The notes under the pieces were generated by a model, which was not told the origin of the DNA, searched no databases, and saw only the letters and a list, made by a program, of their open reading frames with translations. Positions 33,870 to 44,539 of a DNA stretch of 64,000 nucleotides are shown one piece after another. The position numbers and the translations under genes were made by a program. Location: assembly GCA_009760885.1 (NCBI GenBank), contig CM019692.1:49567430-49631429 (forward strand). Reading direction: 5' to 3'. Source of the DNA: Achatina immaculata (taxonomy: Eukaryota; Mollusca; Gastropoda; Stylommatophora; Achatinidae). Position 1 is the first letter of the stretch, and every line of letters begins with the position of its first letter.

Positions 33870-34921
33870 GAAAGCGGTGGTGGCGGTGACAGTGACAGTG
33901 GTGGTGACGGTGACGGTGGTGGTGACGGTAGTGTGACGGTGACGGTGGTAGTGACAGTGACAGTGGTGGTGACGGTAGTGTTACGGTGACGGTGGTGGTG
34001 ACGGTAACAGTGGTGGTGACGGTAGTGTTACGGTGACGGTGGTGGTGACAGTGGTGGTGACGGTAACAGTGGTGGTGACGGTGACAGTGGTGGTGATGGT
34101 GACGGTGGTGGTGGTGACAGTGATGGTGACGGTGGTGGTGACAGTGACGTGACAGTGGTGGCGACGGTGGTGGTGACGGTGACAGTGACATTGACAATGG
34201 TGGTGACAGTGACAGTGATGGTGGTGACGGTGGTAGTGGCGGTGACGGTGACAGTGGTGGTGGTGACGGTGGTGGTGGTGACGGTGGTAGTGGCGGTGAC
34301 GGTGACAGTGGTGGTGGTGACGGTGGTGGTGGTGACGGTGACAGTGGTGGTGGTGACAGTGGTAGTGATGGCGGTGATAACGGTTGGGACGACGGTGACA
34401 GTGGTAGTGGTGGTGGTGGTGACAGTAGTAGTGGTTGTGGTGGTGACAGTGGTAGTGGTGGTGGTGACAGTGGTAGTGGTGGTGGTGGTGACAGTGGTAG
34501 TGGTGGTGGTAGTGACAGTGGTAGTGGTGGTGGTGGTGACAGTGGTAATGGTGGTGACAGTGGTGGTGGTGGTGACAGTGGTGGTGGTGGTGACAGTGGT
34601 AGTGGTGGTGGTGACAGTGGTAGTGGTGGTGGTGGTGACAGTGGTAGTGGTGGTGGTGGTGACAGTGGTAGTGGTGACAGTGGTAGTGGTGGTGACAGTG
34701 GTGGTGGTGGTGGTGGTGACAGTGGTAGTGGTGGTGGTGACAGTGGTAGTGGTGGTGATAGTGGTAGTGGTGGTGGTGACAGTGGTAGTGGTGGTGACAG
34801 TGGTGGTGGTGACAGTGGTAGTGGTGGTGGTGATAGTGGTAGTGGTGGTGACAGTGGTAGTGGTGGTGTTGGTGACAGTGGTGGTGGTGGTGGTCGTGGT
34901 GGTGGTGGTGGTGGCAGTGGT
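33870..34921. repeat. 1-kb GTG/GAC minisatellite-like array
   Basis: About 1,050 bp made of GGTGGTGACAGT, GGTAGTGGTGGT and GACGGTGACGGT-type 12-mers and 6-mers. The plus strand has almost no C outside GAC. Left and right halves differ: the left is rich in GACGGT, the right in GACAGTGGTAGT. Frames of 386 (minus) and 298 (plus) residues are Thr/Val artefacts of the triplet period. Confidence 0.97.
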
Positions 34922-35199
34922 CGACCTTCCTGTGGTTGTGAGCTTACTGCTCTTGGCGGATGGTTTTAAAATGAACAGCTTGGCTGTCTTTTGTAGCTGT
35001 TCAACCTTGGAACAAAAGCAATTTTTTTTTTCAAATCTTGTGTGAGTAGGGGCTGGAGGAAGAGGGAGGAGGGGGGGGGCTCGACCAAATAAATCGTTTG
35101 GAGTGTAGTACTCTTCACTACCTGAATCTTTATTTTCGGATGAAAATAATCTCCTGTAAGTTACTCCGTTAAAATCTTCTCTTTTCAAGGAACCGACAT

Positions 35200-35460
35200 C
35201 AAGGGATGTGTGAGTCGCTATGCCAAACCTGCCATTCTCGACTCCTCAATAAACAGGGTACTTATACCAACTCCAACGCCAAACTCTTGACTCCGACTCA
35301 TGACTCTGATTCCAACTTCAACTCCACCACCCTGACTCTGATTTCAACTCCACCACCCTGACTATGATTTCAACTCCACCACCCTGACTATGATTTCAAC
35401 TCCACCACCCTGACTCTGATTTCAGCTCCACCCCCCTGACTTCAAAGCCCTACATGGCAC
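35200..35460 (-). mobile_element. CCGACTCC-rich short element with 26-bp repeats
   Basis: Contains GACTCCTCAATAAACAGGG, CTCTTGACTCCGACTC and, from 35313, about five 26-bp units (TGACTATGATTTCAACTCCA plus CCACCC). Its right end, reverse-complemented, starts AGGGCTTTGAAGTCAGG, like the 27.3-kb element. Confidence 0.6.
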
Positions 35461-35544
35461 ATCATTAAAAAAAAAACTTCGCATTGGCCAGAAATAAGAA
35501 AGTGACAGACTGAAGTAAAGGCGAGTAAAGGTTAAAGTCTCCTT

Positions 35545-35650
35545 TTCCATGCCGTTAAGGCATATTGGGGATACGGTGTTAGGCCCGTATTTCCATTATC
35601 TTCGGCACATGAAAGTGTTATGTGGTCTATTTCACGCCTGGTCGCATTTA
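35545..35650 (-). mobile_element. Sine-1 3' half, separated by a mariner insertion
   Basis: The reverse complement (GACCAGGCGTGAAATAGACC, CATGTGCCGAAGATAATGGA, ATACGGGCCTAACACCGTAT) matches the Sine-1 body at 6525-6605. It ends at the TA (35649-35650) next to the mariner and continues on the other side at 36925. Confidence 0.85.
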
Positions 35651-36924
35651 CAAGGAAGTTCGCAGCATACGGTACAAATACTTGAAACACACAGTTGATA
35701 TTAGGTGTATTTGTAGATTAGGTTAATGTAAGTTTAAACACCAAGTTTCAAGAAATTAACTGCAACCATTTTTTTTTTACAGGCTACTGAAGTGGTAAGG
35801 GGTGGCAGAAATTGAGAAAATGGAAACAATTTCTCATCGAGCATTCATTCGCTATCTCTGCATCAAGGGCTTATCATCGAAGGAGATCCATGAGGATATG
35901 GTAGAGACTCAGGGGAGAGTGTCCTTTCTTACACAACAGTGAAGAAACGAGCAGCTCAATTCAAACATGGAAGGGAGAGTCTGGAAGATGATCCCTGTCC
36001 AGGAAGACCAAGAACGGTAACCATCGACGAAACCGCCGGCAGAATCCATGACATGATAATGGAGGATCGACGACTATCTGAGCATTGTTCACACTGCTAC
36101 TGAGTTGAGCATCTCCCAGGAACGTGTTCATGCCATTATTCACAATGATCTTCAAATGACAGAGGTCTCTGCTCGATGGGTCCTGAAACTTCTTGGAGCT
36201 GATCACAAACGACAGCGTCTCAACATGTCAAGAGACAATCTTGGCCATTTTTCTGCAGATCCTGAAAAGTTTCTTCAGCAATTTATGACTATGGATGAGA
36301 CTTTGGTTCATCATTTTCAACCAGAAACTAAAGAACAGTCAAAGCAGTGGAAATATCATGGATCCTCGCCTCCAAAGAAAGCAGGGGTGGTTCTGTCTGT
36401 AGGCATAGTGATGACTTCCATCTTTTGGGATTTAGGTGTGCTGTTGGTAGACTATCTTCAAAAGGCCAGAATGGTCACCGGGGCCTATTACGCTAATCTT
36501 GTGAAGTAACTACGGGTCAAGCTGAAGGAAAAGCGTCGAGGGAAACTGAGTCATCTTTCACCAAGACAATGCTCCAGTTCACAAGTCGGCGGTGGCAATG
36601 GCTACCATTCATGAATGCGGCTTTCAGCTTCTTGAACATCCTCCTTATTCCCAAGATTTGGCCCCTTCAGACTATCACCTGTTTACCAAACTCAAAAGGA
36701 GCTCAGTGGTCGCAAATTTTCTTCAGATGATGACGTCATTCATGCTGTAGACCACTTTCTACTAGCACAAGATGCTGACTTTTACAAAGAAGGGATCCGT
36801 ATGCTCCAGGATCGCTGGACTAAGTGCATAAACTTGCAGGGGACTATGTTTAGAAATAACCCAAAAAGTTGTCCACAAATGATTCGTTGTACCTTAGGCC
36901 GCGAACTTATCAATCACCACCTCG
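35651..36924 (+). mobile_element. mariner element, near full length, 1,274 bp
   Basis: The right end, reverse-complemented, is CGAGGTGGTGATTGATAAGT followed by TCGCGGCCTAAGGTACAA. The left end, CAAGGAAGTTCGCAGCATAC then GGTACAA, is the same TIR with about 11 bp missing. TA flanks both sides (35649-35650, 36925-36926). The length is normal for mariner. The interrupted Sine-1 on either side fixes both boundaries exactly. Confidence 0.95.
35820..36860 (+). pseudogene. mariner transposase, frameshifted pseudogene
   Basis: A D,D34D transposase broken by indels. The start METISHRAFIRYLCIKGLSS (from 35820) is HTH1. A shift near 35925 leads to the linker and HTH2. The open part 36105-36509 runs from MSISQERVHAIIHNDLQMTE to VTGAYYANLVK and holds the first catalytic Asp (residue 64, in MTMDETLVHHF). 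After further shifts, about 36560-36710 carries the second Asp (HQDNAPVHKSAVA) and the third (SQDLAPSDYHLF). The C-terminus includes ELSGRKFSSDDDVIHAVDHF and RMLQDRWTKCI. The three Asp codons are present, but at least three frame breaks prevent a protein. Confidence 0.93.
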
Positions 36925-37098
36925 TACCTTTCAAGATTTCTCTGGTATCCATTTTTAGAATCAGGGTGGACAGGGTGGAATCAGGGCCTTTTCTTGCTGT
37001 GGTGGTACCAGGGGAAAAAAAAATCCCATTGCTGGGAACTGAACCCGGTACCAAGGGGTTAGTGGACCGAGTGCCTAACAACTCATCCAATCAGGCCG
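36925..37098 (-). mobile_element. Sine-1 5' head, separated by a mariner insertion
   Basis: The reverse complement starts GGCCTGATTGGATGAGTTGT, with box B-like GGTACCGGGTTCAGTTCCC, and reaches GATACCAGAGAAATCTTGAA before the TA at the mariner edge. Joined in order with 35650-35545 it restores one Sine-1. Confidence 0.85.
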
Positions 37099-37751
37099 CA
37101 GGAGTTGAAGTCAAACAGAAAGGAGAACTAGCACAGCCGGCACTTCAGCAAAATGCTGACATTAGCAATGAGTAATGATGTGACGCACCAGTCACAAAAG
37201 GCTGTGCCAAAATCTGGTGCGCATGACTGCAATGCCGGTACTCCTTATATGAGTGGCATCGAGCCTAACATGCTGACAGCACACACTATTCGAATCAATT
37301 ACACATTATCATCATGTGCCGTATACTCGTGAACTGTTGGTGGCAATGGTCCCCCAAACTGCTCCGTCCCTTGTTTTCACACTGCACTCAGCCGTCTTCT
37401 TGCGTTTCATTTTTTTTCCTTCAGTTTTTCAACTTAGTTCTCATATTTGTACATAATAATGAAAACTGCCATAGATACTGGATGTTTAAAGGACTTGGAT
37501 GTTCTAAATTCCTTAGTAAATCCTGTCTTGTTTGGTTCCTTGTACATCTTCCAGTGTTGAGGAGATAGGCGTCTTGATAGGCTTTCGCCGATTTCCTTCA
37601 TATAATGGAATATTTAGGGTTTATGTAATTTCCTCCCTCCACCTCCTGCGTGAGGGGCCTCATACCTATAGTTCACAGCGAGAATGTTTTCTGTGGTATA
37701 CTGTCTGATGGTACTCATGTAACGTGGCCAAACCTTTATCCATGTTCTGGG
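37099..37751. other. No gene recognised
   Basis: Nothing identified. Confidence 0.5.
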
Positions 37752-37954
37752 TAGGCCTTTCTCTAAGTGCTTGGTCGTCGTAGGCCTTTCTCTAAGTTCG
37801 TGGTCGTCGTAGGCCTTTCTCTAAGTTCGTGGTCGTCGTAGGCCTTTCTCTAAGTTCGTGGTCGTCGTAGGCCTTTCTCTAAGTTCGTGGTCGTCGTAGA
37901 ATGTTCTCTAAGTTCGTGGTCGTCGTAGACTTTTCTCTAAGTTCGTGGTCGTCG
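37752..37954. repeat. 29-bp minisatellite, 7 copies
   Basis: Unit TAGGCCTTTCTCTAAGTTCG plus TGGTCGTCG; units five to seven vary in the first ten bases. Confidence 0.97.
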
Positions 37955-39735
37955 GGAAAGAAAGTTATGTTTTCTAAAGGGTGTTGTGAATGAAAGCCAA
38001 AATTAGTAGCCTGTCCATGTTCCCCGTGTACACACGGGTCAACACCACATCCTCGTTTGTAAATGCTGGGAAAGGTGGATATGGGGCCAGTGGCTAAAGG
38101 GGCTCTGACTAGCTCATGGAGCCCATGCCCTTTAACCGTGACTGGCCCAGCAAAGCAGATGGCGGTCTCTCTACTGCTCATCGAAAACAGGATGAATAAT
38201 ACCTTTATAAGTATACGTGCCAATCATGATCAAGTATACATGCCAATTTGAAGGAAGGGGGGGGGGGGCATAATTATTGCTAGGTATTCAGATTTTATTC
38301 ATATCGACTAACACGCAGAATTTTAAATTGCCCCTCGCCCCCTGTCACTACATCGGCCCGGTGATGTTACTATACATAAATTCCCCGAGATCCACGAGTT
38401 AAAAATAGCGATAACGCCAGCATAGCTCAAGTCTGAGAAGATATTTGAAGCAATGACGTTTATTTCCATCTACAGCAGTGAAAACGGGTGTCGGGGGGGG
38501 GGGGGGGTGTGGTATGTCTGGAAAAGAAAAAAAAACCATCCAAACATTTCCTGTCTCGCTCTCTGACCACAACCCCATTATTCTATTACGGTCTGGCTCC
38601 GGCATGACTTGACCACCAAGGCGCCTTGTCCGTCTGTGGTCAGGGGGCCAGCGTTAGTGGGCCATAAATCATACGCCAGCATTTTCAGTTGGGCAGTCCG
38701 AGTTGTCAACTGCCCGTTCATCGTTTGTCAGCATTTCCGTCCAGTTTACACAAGTACTTTGGCCGAAGGAAGCCACTACAAAGAATTTAACTTTATGCGC
38801 GTGTCGTGTATTCAATAAAAATCACATCAATGACTTCCAACACTGGCTGAAAAAAAAAGCTGATTTCAGCAGTGTAACCAAAGTTTTAAAACATTTCTCA
38901 CATCTAACAGAAATGACTAATGTAATACAAATTTATTACACATTTATTTAATGCTTATATCTAGAAATTAACCATTATGATTCCTGAAGTGCGAGTTTCA
39001 GAATAAAATTCACGTTAAAACTGATAATTTATTTCATGAAAACGCTGCTCCAAATACGCTTTAGGTCTGTTTTAAATAATCGTTAAAAAAAAGCACGCCT
39101 TCGTAATGTAAAATCCGGTATAATACTTGTAAGTAAGAAAATCAATTTAACGTGTTACTAATGCCAGTGAAAGATTATATAACAAAAATTAAGTCGGGAC
39201 TTGGTTTAATTAACAATAAAACGCCAGAAGAAACAGACATTGGATACTAAAACTCTACTAAAGTTGTTATCCTCGGTGTTAAATTCCTTAACTTTTTTTA
39301 AAAAATACTCTTCCTATCATGATAATCAATATCATCATCTGCCAAGCTGGAAAAAAAAAGCAAAACATCTCATAGTTCAGTATAATTTCTTGTATCACAA
39401 ATGTGATACGTTTATTTGCCTGTCCCGTCTTGCCATTTATCAGTTTGTCCATTATTCCCCCCCCCCTTTTCGCTTTCTCCTTAAAGTTCACTTGCAGCTC
39501 AACTATCCCCCTCCCCACCCCAAACTGATCCTTGTTAATATGAATGAATTTCAATTATTGTTAACTCGCGGCGTAATACAAAATGAGGAATACTTGAAAG
39601 GGTGCGTTAAAATGCCAATTAAAATATTATGTAACAGTTATGTTTAGTTAAAGTAAAGAGTGTACGAGCTTGATTTTAGGTGCAGTTAACGCATGTATTT
39701 GGTGTGTAAAGTTAGTGACTATGTGTATGTATGCG
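37955..39735. other. No gene recognised
   Basis: About 1.8 kb with poly-G runs near 38259 and 38497, and an AT-rich part from 38.8 kb. No domain in any frame. Confidence 0.5.
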
Positions 39736-39865
39736 TGTGTGTGAGAGAGAGAGAGAGAGGAAAGGGGGGGGGGGGGGGGAGAACGAACTTTATTTTTCAA
39801 AGAGTTAAAAAAAAAAAAACTGGGCACAAAGGCCCGTCAGACATTCTGCCTTTCACCTCACAACT
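39736..39865 (-). mobile_element. (GA)n and poly-G beside a Line-F 3' end, minus strand
   Basis: A short GA run and an 18-base poly-G (39764-39780) precede AACGAACTTTATTTTTCAAA, GGGCACAAAGGCCCGTCAGA and CATTCTGCCTTTCA, the reversed Line-F 3' end. Confidence 0.75.
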
Positions 39866-41282
39866 GGTACTATTTGCAGTTAAGAACAAGACAGGACTTG
39901 GTAACATTAATACAACATCGCATCCGGCGAACACACAGCCAGGAATGTTGGTAAGTTATAGACGTAAACATTGGAGTGGTATCTTCAGCCTAGTGAAGTG
40001 GTTATAAACCAGCAACTCACAGACCTTTGGAAGTCATGACCTAGACGCGACACCCCCCCCCCCCCAAGCATCAGCAGTTTAAAGAGCCGAAACGCTTGCC
40101 TGGTTGGGGGAATTTGGGGGGGGGGTACTTTTCGGATGATCTGGGGCATTGTGTTGTTGTTCTGCCCTCTACTACAGATTTTCCCGCCTAAGTGTAAAAA
40201 AAACAATAATAAGTAATAAATGAGGAACTAATATTTGTAACTTTTGATCTGTTCATTCAAAAATATAACATAAATAGAACAATATAGAGTCGTTTTACTT
40301 TATCGTACATAATGAATGACAGCAGAAGAGGAAGAGAGAGAGAGCTCAGTTGCCGTTGTCCGTTTAATGGTGAATACAGTAACATCGAGCGTCTAAAATC
40401 AATCAAGCAGGGCACTCCAACATTAGGGCTTGAGTGTGCAAGTCAAATGAACCTCCCTGTGCCCCATCCCCAACGCCTAGGCCTTCTCTTAACTCGCCAG
40501 CTGTCAAGATCGAGCTGGGGGAAAACTGGTGTGTAGTGAAGGGGTTACCATGGCTGCTAACCATCCAGCTGATGTGCCAAGTATGCGAAGGATGGATCAT
40601 TTATGCCATGTTTACAGCACAAGAAATGTTAATTTTTGTAGCAGATTTCGTCTCGTGATAGAAAATAGAAGGGAATAATATGGGATTCAAACTTAAATCA
40701 CAGAAAAAAATAACAACATAGGAAAGAAACAACTCATAAACGTGCTTAAGGACAACCTAACGAACACATAATAAATCGACACCGAATCAGTGGAAGAGTT
40801 CTTGCCCTACGGACACGACTCAGAAAATCCGTCCGCGGTTTACGAGAATAATTTGTTGCCGTAGCAAATAAACGAGAAATAAAGTTCAAGGCATGCTTAA
40901 CAAAGGTTCAGTGTAGGTTCATGTAGCAGCGTGCCAGATAAAAGAACTTTAATAATTATTCAGTCTTCCGCCACTGCTGTGAAGTCGGTATAACAACCGT
41001 TAAATTTGATTTCAGGGTATGACCCCATTTAAATGGTACAAACTTACACCCTCAATCAGCTCCACCCAAAACTTGTATCCGACTCCACGACCTTGACCCC
41101 GCAGCCTGTCTCTACACCTAATTCTCGTTCTACGTTCCATAACCAATGTAATTCAAGTCGACCTATGTATCCGAAAACAAAGCAGAAGTCGACCCCAAAA
41201 AAATATCATTTTTCTTCAGCCTAGATAATGTAACCCGTCCGTGAAACTTTGCAAATTTCTCTAAACAAGCCCAGGCATACCT
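39866..41282. other. No gene recognised
   Basis: Poly-C near 40051-40063 and poly-G near 40117. Otherwise nothing identified. Confidence 0.5.
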
Positions 41283-41505
41283 CTACACCAGCGTTTCCCA
41301 ACTTTTTTTTTTTTTTTTGGCCTCAGATTTAGGGACCGCATGCAGAGACATTTGTACGATACCACCAGGATGCTTCGAAACCAGTCCCGAATCATTTCAA
41401 TGGCCCCAACCACAGAGGCAAATCTGACTTTCTGGTAACAGCCATCAAACAATGTCGCGCAGATGAAAGAAGCTGCCTAGCACTTGAGAACCGCTACATT
41501 CAGGA
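41283..41505. mobile_element. hAT-like MITE candidate
   Basis: Left end CAGCGTTTCCCAACTTTTT and reverse-complemented right end TAGCGGTTCTCAAGTGC pair as imperfect hAT-type inverted ends. No 8-bp target duplication is visible. Confidence 0.55.
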
Positions 41506-41589
41506 ATGTGGGACGCTGGAACCACATGGTTTGAACTCGTTATTCAGCTACATCTAACATTCTCCTCTTCCACATTCCCTCCCCCACCA

Positions 41590-42022
41590 AGTTTCACGCC
41601 CTTCTCATTTGTTACACATTTTGTTACACATAGTTCAGTACCTCATAGCATCACATTACTGCTCCTCTACCCTAACTATAATCAATATTTCACCTTCTCC
41701 CGGCTAGCCTATCACTGTATCACTCTCTCTCTTCTCCATGGTTCCCCCACCCACCACCCTCAGTTACGACCCACCTATCACACATTCCAAGTCTCCCATT
41801 TAAATACTCTCTACACTCCACCATGTGCATTTCTGACACAGCGTCGGACAAGCCATAGCTTCTTACAAATTACAGATAAGAGCTCTATTCATTTTAATTT
41901 TTTTACCACAGCGTGCATGAGAATGTAAACTTTATTTCTTTGTCCTGTGTGTTTTTGTGTGATTAAGGCTCACGCCGAAACGTCACAACTGTGTACTCGT
42001 TAAGCAATAAAGCTGTTCTTGT
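41590..42022 (+). repeat. Rep-2, plus-strand copy
   Basis: Contains CCTCATAGCATCACATTACT, CCCATTTAAATACTCT, CGCCGAAACGTCACAACTGT and a final AATAAAGCTGTTC, followed by GT/AT microsatellite. It aligns with the reverse complement of 32.93-33.40 kb. Confidence 0.7.
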
Positions 42023-42489
42023 GTGTGTATATATGTGTATATATATATATATATTTCTCTCTTCCCCCTCCCCCGCCCTTTCCTTTTTGTTCCAATATCA
42101 GTGCCATCGCATCCCCCCACCCCCTCCAAATCCCACAAAAACACACACTTCTAATAAAGTCACTATTGTAAACTGAAAAAAAAAGTTTTTCCTCTTAGTT
42201 TATCCAGTACAGGCCACCACTGCCGAAAATAAGAATAAAAAATGTTTTAGTATACAAAATGTGTTTCCCTTTCTTTAGCGGTCCGGTTTTTTTTTTCTCT
42301 TTTAACTGGATAGGGTTTCCTGGCCCCATGCCGAACCCTCCTTACTCGCCGTTTACGATCATGCTTGGTAGGGTACAGTGGTCCTATTCTTTGCTTTTCA
42401 AGCATATGTTCATATCCCGGGAACCACATATATATTTTGGCCAAACACCGTATGAAATAACATCTTGTTGGCAGAAATGCATAAGAAGC
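42023..42489. other. No gene recognised
   Basis: (TG/TA)n near 42014-42052, C-rich patches; nothing else. Confidence 0.5.
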
Positions 42490-42728
42490 CGCTGACAGCA
42501 ATTAATTGAAGAAAGACGCTGGCGATGGTTAGGACATGTGTTCCGAATGACTGACAACTCACTACCAATAATAGCACTGAGAAGGACACCACAGGGGAAC
42601 AGAAGTAAGGATAGACCAAAGGAGACATGGAGAAGAACAACAGAGGGCTCATCTGGACAAGAGCGGGAAAAAAGGCAAAGGGAAGCGTTTGTGGAAAACC
42701 CTTGTGGAAGCCCCATGTGAATTGGGCG
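42490..42728 (+). mobile_element. Line-G C-terminal fragment
   Basis: The frame gives QLIEERRWRWLGHVFRMTDN, SLPIIALRRTPQGNRSKDRP and KETWRRTTEG, the standard RWLGHV...RP...TWRRT tail of LINE ORF2 proteins. A frame near 42672 ends in a stop at 42718-42720. No tail remains; a long GA/GACA microsatellite follows. Confidence 0.8.
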
Positions 42729-42735
42729 CCTAAGG

Positions 42736-42737
<2 letters not shown>

Positions 42738-42776
<39 letters not shown>

Positions 42777-43158
42777 ACAGACAGACAGACAGACAGAGGG
42801 AGGGAGACAGACAGACAGACAGACAGAGGGAAGGAGAGAGAGAGAACGAACGAACATACTTTATTTTCAAAGGGTTAAGAATTGGGCACGCAGGCCAGTC
42901 TGACATTCTACCCTTCATCATACAGCTTTCACTCAGTCACAGTCATTCAGCATTTGTTAATGACCATAATAATCATGAAGACACATTAAATGATTACATA
43001 AATAAATAATAAACTTATCTCGTGTCCATACACTCTACACTCTGATTTATGCAACAACATGAAATAAACTTGCATTCTTACATTCATTCAAAGCTAAAAA
43101 ATTTATAGAAAATTAGTATTTAAAAAAATTACAACACTCATCAAGCCATATTTTAAAC

Positions 43159-43160
<2 letters not shown>
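42738..43160 (-). mobile_element. GA/GACA microsatellite beside Line-F 3' UTR, minus strand
   Basis: A compound microsatellite (42738-42845) runs into AACGAACGAACATACTTTAT, the reversed (TTCG)n end of Line-F. About 310 bp of its 3' UTR follow in reverse order, including GATTTATGCAACAACATGAA and CTCATCAAGCCATATTTTAA. This is the best match to the 30.6-30.95 kb UTR. Confidence 0.88.
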
Positions 43161-43191
<31 letters not shown>

Positions 43192-43258
43192 TGTGTGTGT
43201 GTGTGTGTCTCTGGCCGAACCCCTGCAGTCCATGACGGAACCCAGGCCGAGAAGCCCT
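43161..43258 (-). mobile_element. (GA)n/(GT)n followed by a hAT element end
   Basis: After a GA run and a GT run, the reverse complement of 43258-43210 reads CAGGGCTTCTCGGCCTGGG and CTGCAGGGGTTCGGCCAGAG, a hAT-type terminus. The other end was not found. Confidence 0.5.
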
Positions 43259-44308
43259 GGTCTAATTTCTAAGAGTAGAGCTGGCCCCTGAACGATCAGT
43301 CTTCAGTTCCTACTGTCTGTGGGAGGGGGAGAGAGGGAGAGAGAGGAGAGAGGGAGAGAGAGGGGAGGAAGAGAAAACTTCCTGGCCTGTCTGGCACTGT
43401 GGGAATAAGTTCAAGCAAAGGGCAATACATAATATACGAGGGTCTGCGAGTCGATTTGTTTTCATTTTCTACCTCGCATAAATAAGGCCTGACAGAAAGA
43501 GAGCAAATGTACCAACGGATGTAGGAAGCGATACACAGAGGATGTGGGGATTTAGACAGCGATACACACGCGCAGTAGCTTCAGGATATTCCTAAAACGA
43601 CTCCTTAATTAAGTCAATATTTCTGCTGCACTTCTCGCGCTATTTCCATGCCCCGCTGAGTTATTAAACTGCTTTTAAGAAGGTGAAACATTCGGAGATT
43701 CCGAAGTTCTGATTACCACACACGGCGTTTACGCGTAGTTTAAAAATCTGCCTGGACGAGAGAGAGAAAATGGTGGGCAATGTGGAGTATTTTGGCGTTT
43801 AGCACTTACTCATGCCTTTTGATTAGTCTGCATCTTATATCGTAGATCGCACCGTAACTCGATAGACGCTTCCCCTCTACTCTTCCCGGGTAAAAGCTCC
43901 GATTACCAAATAACCGGAGGTCTGTTACGTCTACGAGGGCCCGAGAACTTTCCCTAATCTAAATAAACACTGCCAGCACCGCTCGGATAAGCTATCCTTG
44001 CCGAGAACAGAGTAAGCAATTATACAATGGCATTCTGTGAGCGATCACACGGAACAGAGATGGAACATTACAGATCTGTTATGATGATTGGGAGTAAGGA
44101 AGGTGATGGAAACTAAATACTTATGTAGTATTATACTGCCTCCAGCTTTTATTTCTAAGGAAAAGATTCGCCAGCAACAAAGACCTTTATTTGTTTTTTT
44201 TCTCTGCTGTTTTTTCTTCTTTTTTTTTTTCAATTCATCATTTAAATCAGTACAGCAAGTTAGAGTAGTATTCTGCATTAACTGTTTGGCCCTTCGTATA
44301 TGATATTC
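43259..44308. other. No gene recognised
   Basis: A GA-rich patch at 43321-43373; no genes. A poly-T at 44220-44231. Confidence 0.5.
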
Positions 44309-44539
44309 AGTCAATCATCACAATAATTTCCTTATTTTTCGAAGAAGACAGTCAATCATCACAAATCTTTCCTTATTTTTCGAAGAAGACAGTCAATCAT
44401 CACAATACTTTCCTTATTTCTCGAAGATAGTTAACCATCACTATAGTTTCCTTATTTCTCGAAGATAGTTAACCATCACTATAGTTTCCTTATTTCTCGA
44501 AGATAGTTAACCATCACAATACTTTCCTTATTTCTCACA
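44309..44539. repeat. 38- to 41-bp tandem repeat, about 6 copies
   Basis: First half: AGTCAATCATCACAATAATT with a CTTATTTTTCGAAGAAGAC ending. Second half: the AGTTAACCATCACTATAGTT variant. The array abuts the truncated end of the mariner relic. Confidence 0.93.

Noticed and set aside
34028..35188. 386-residue minus-strand and 298-residue plus-strand open frames
   Set aside because: They run through the GTG/GAC array and consist of Thr/Val repeats in whichever frame is read. The long minus frame also starts from TTG. The period of the repeat explains their length.
41506..41928. 140-residue open frame
   Set aside because: It lies within Rep-2, and the corresponding stretch of the other Rep-2 copy does not keep the frame.
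42384..42921. Ser/Leu- and Cys/Leu-rich frames of up to 157 residues (also at 486-898)
   Set aside because: They are read from GA/GACA microsatellites or sit antisense to a LINE fragment.
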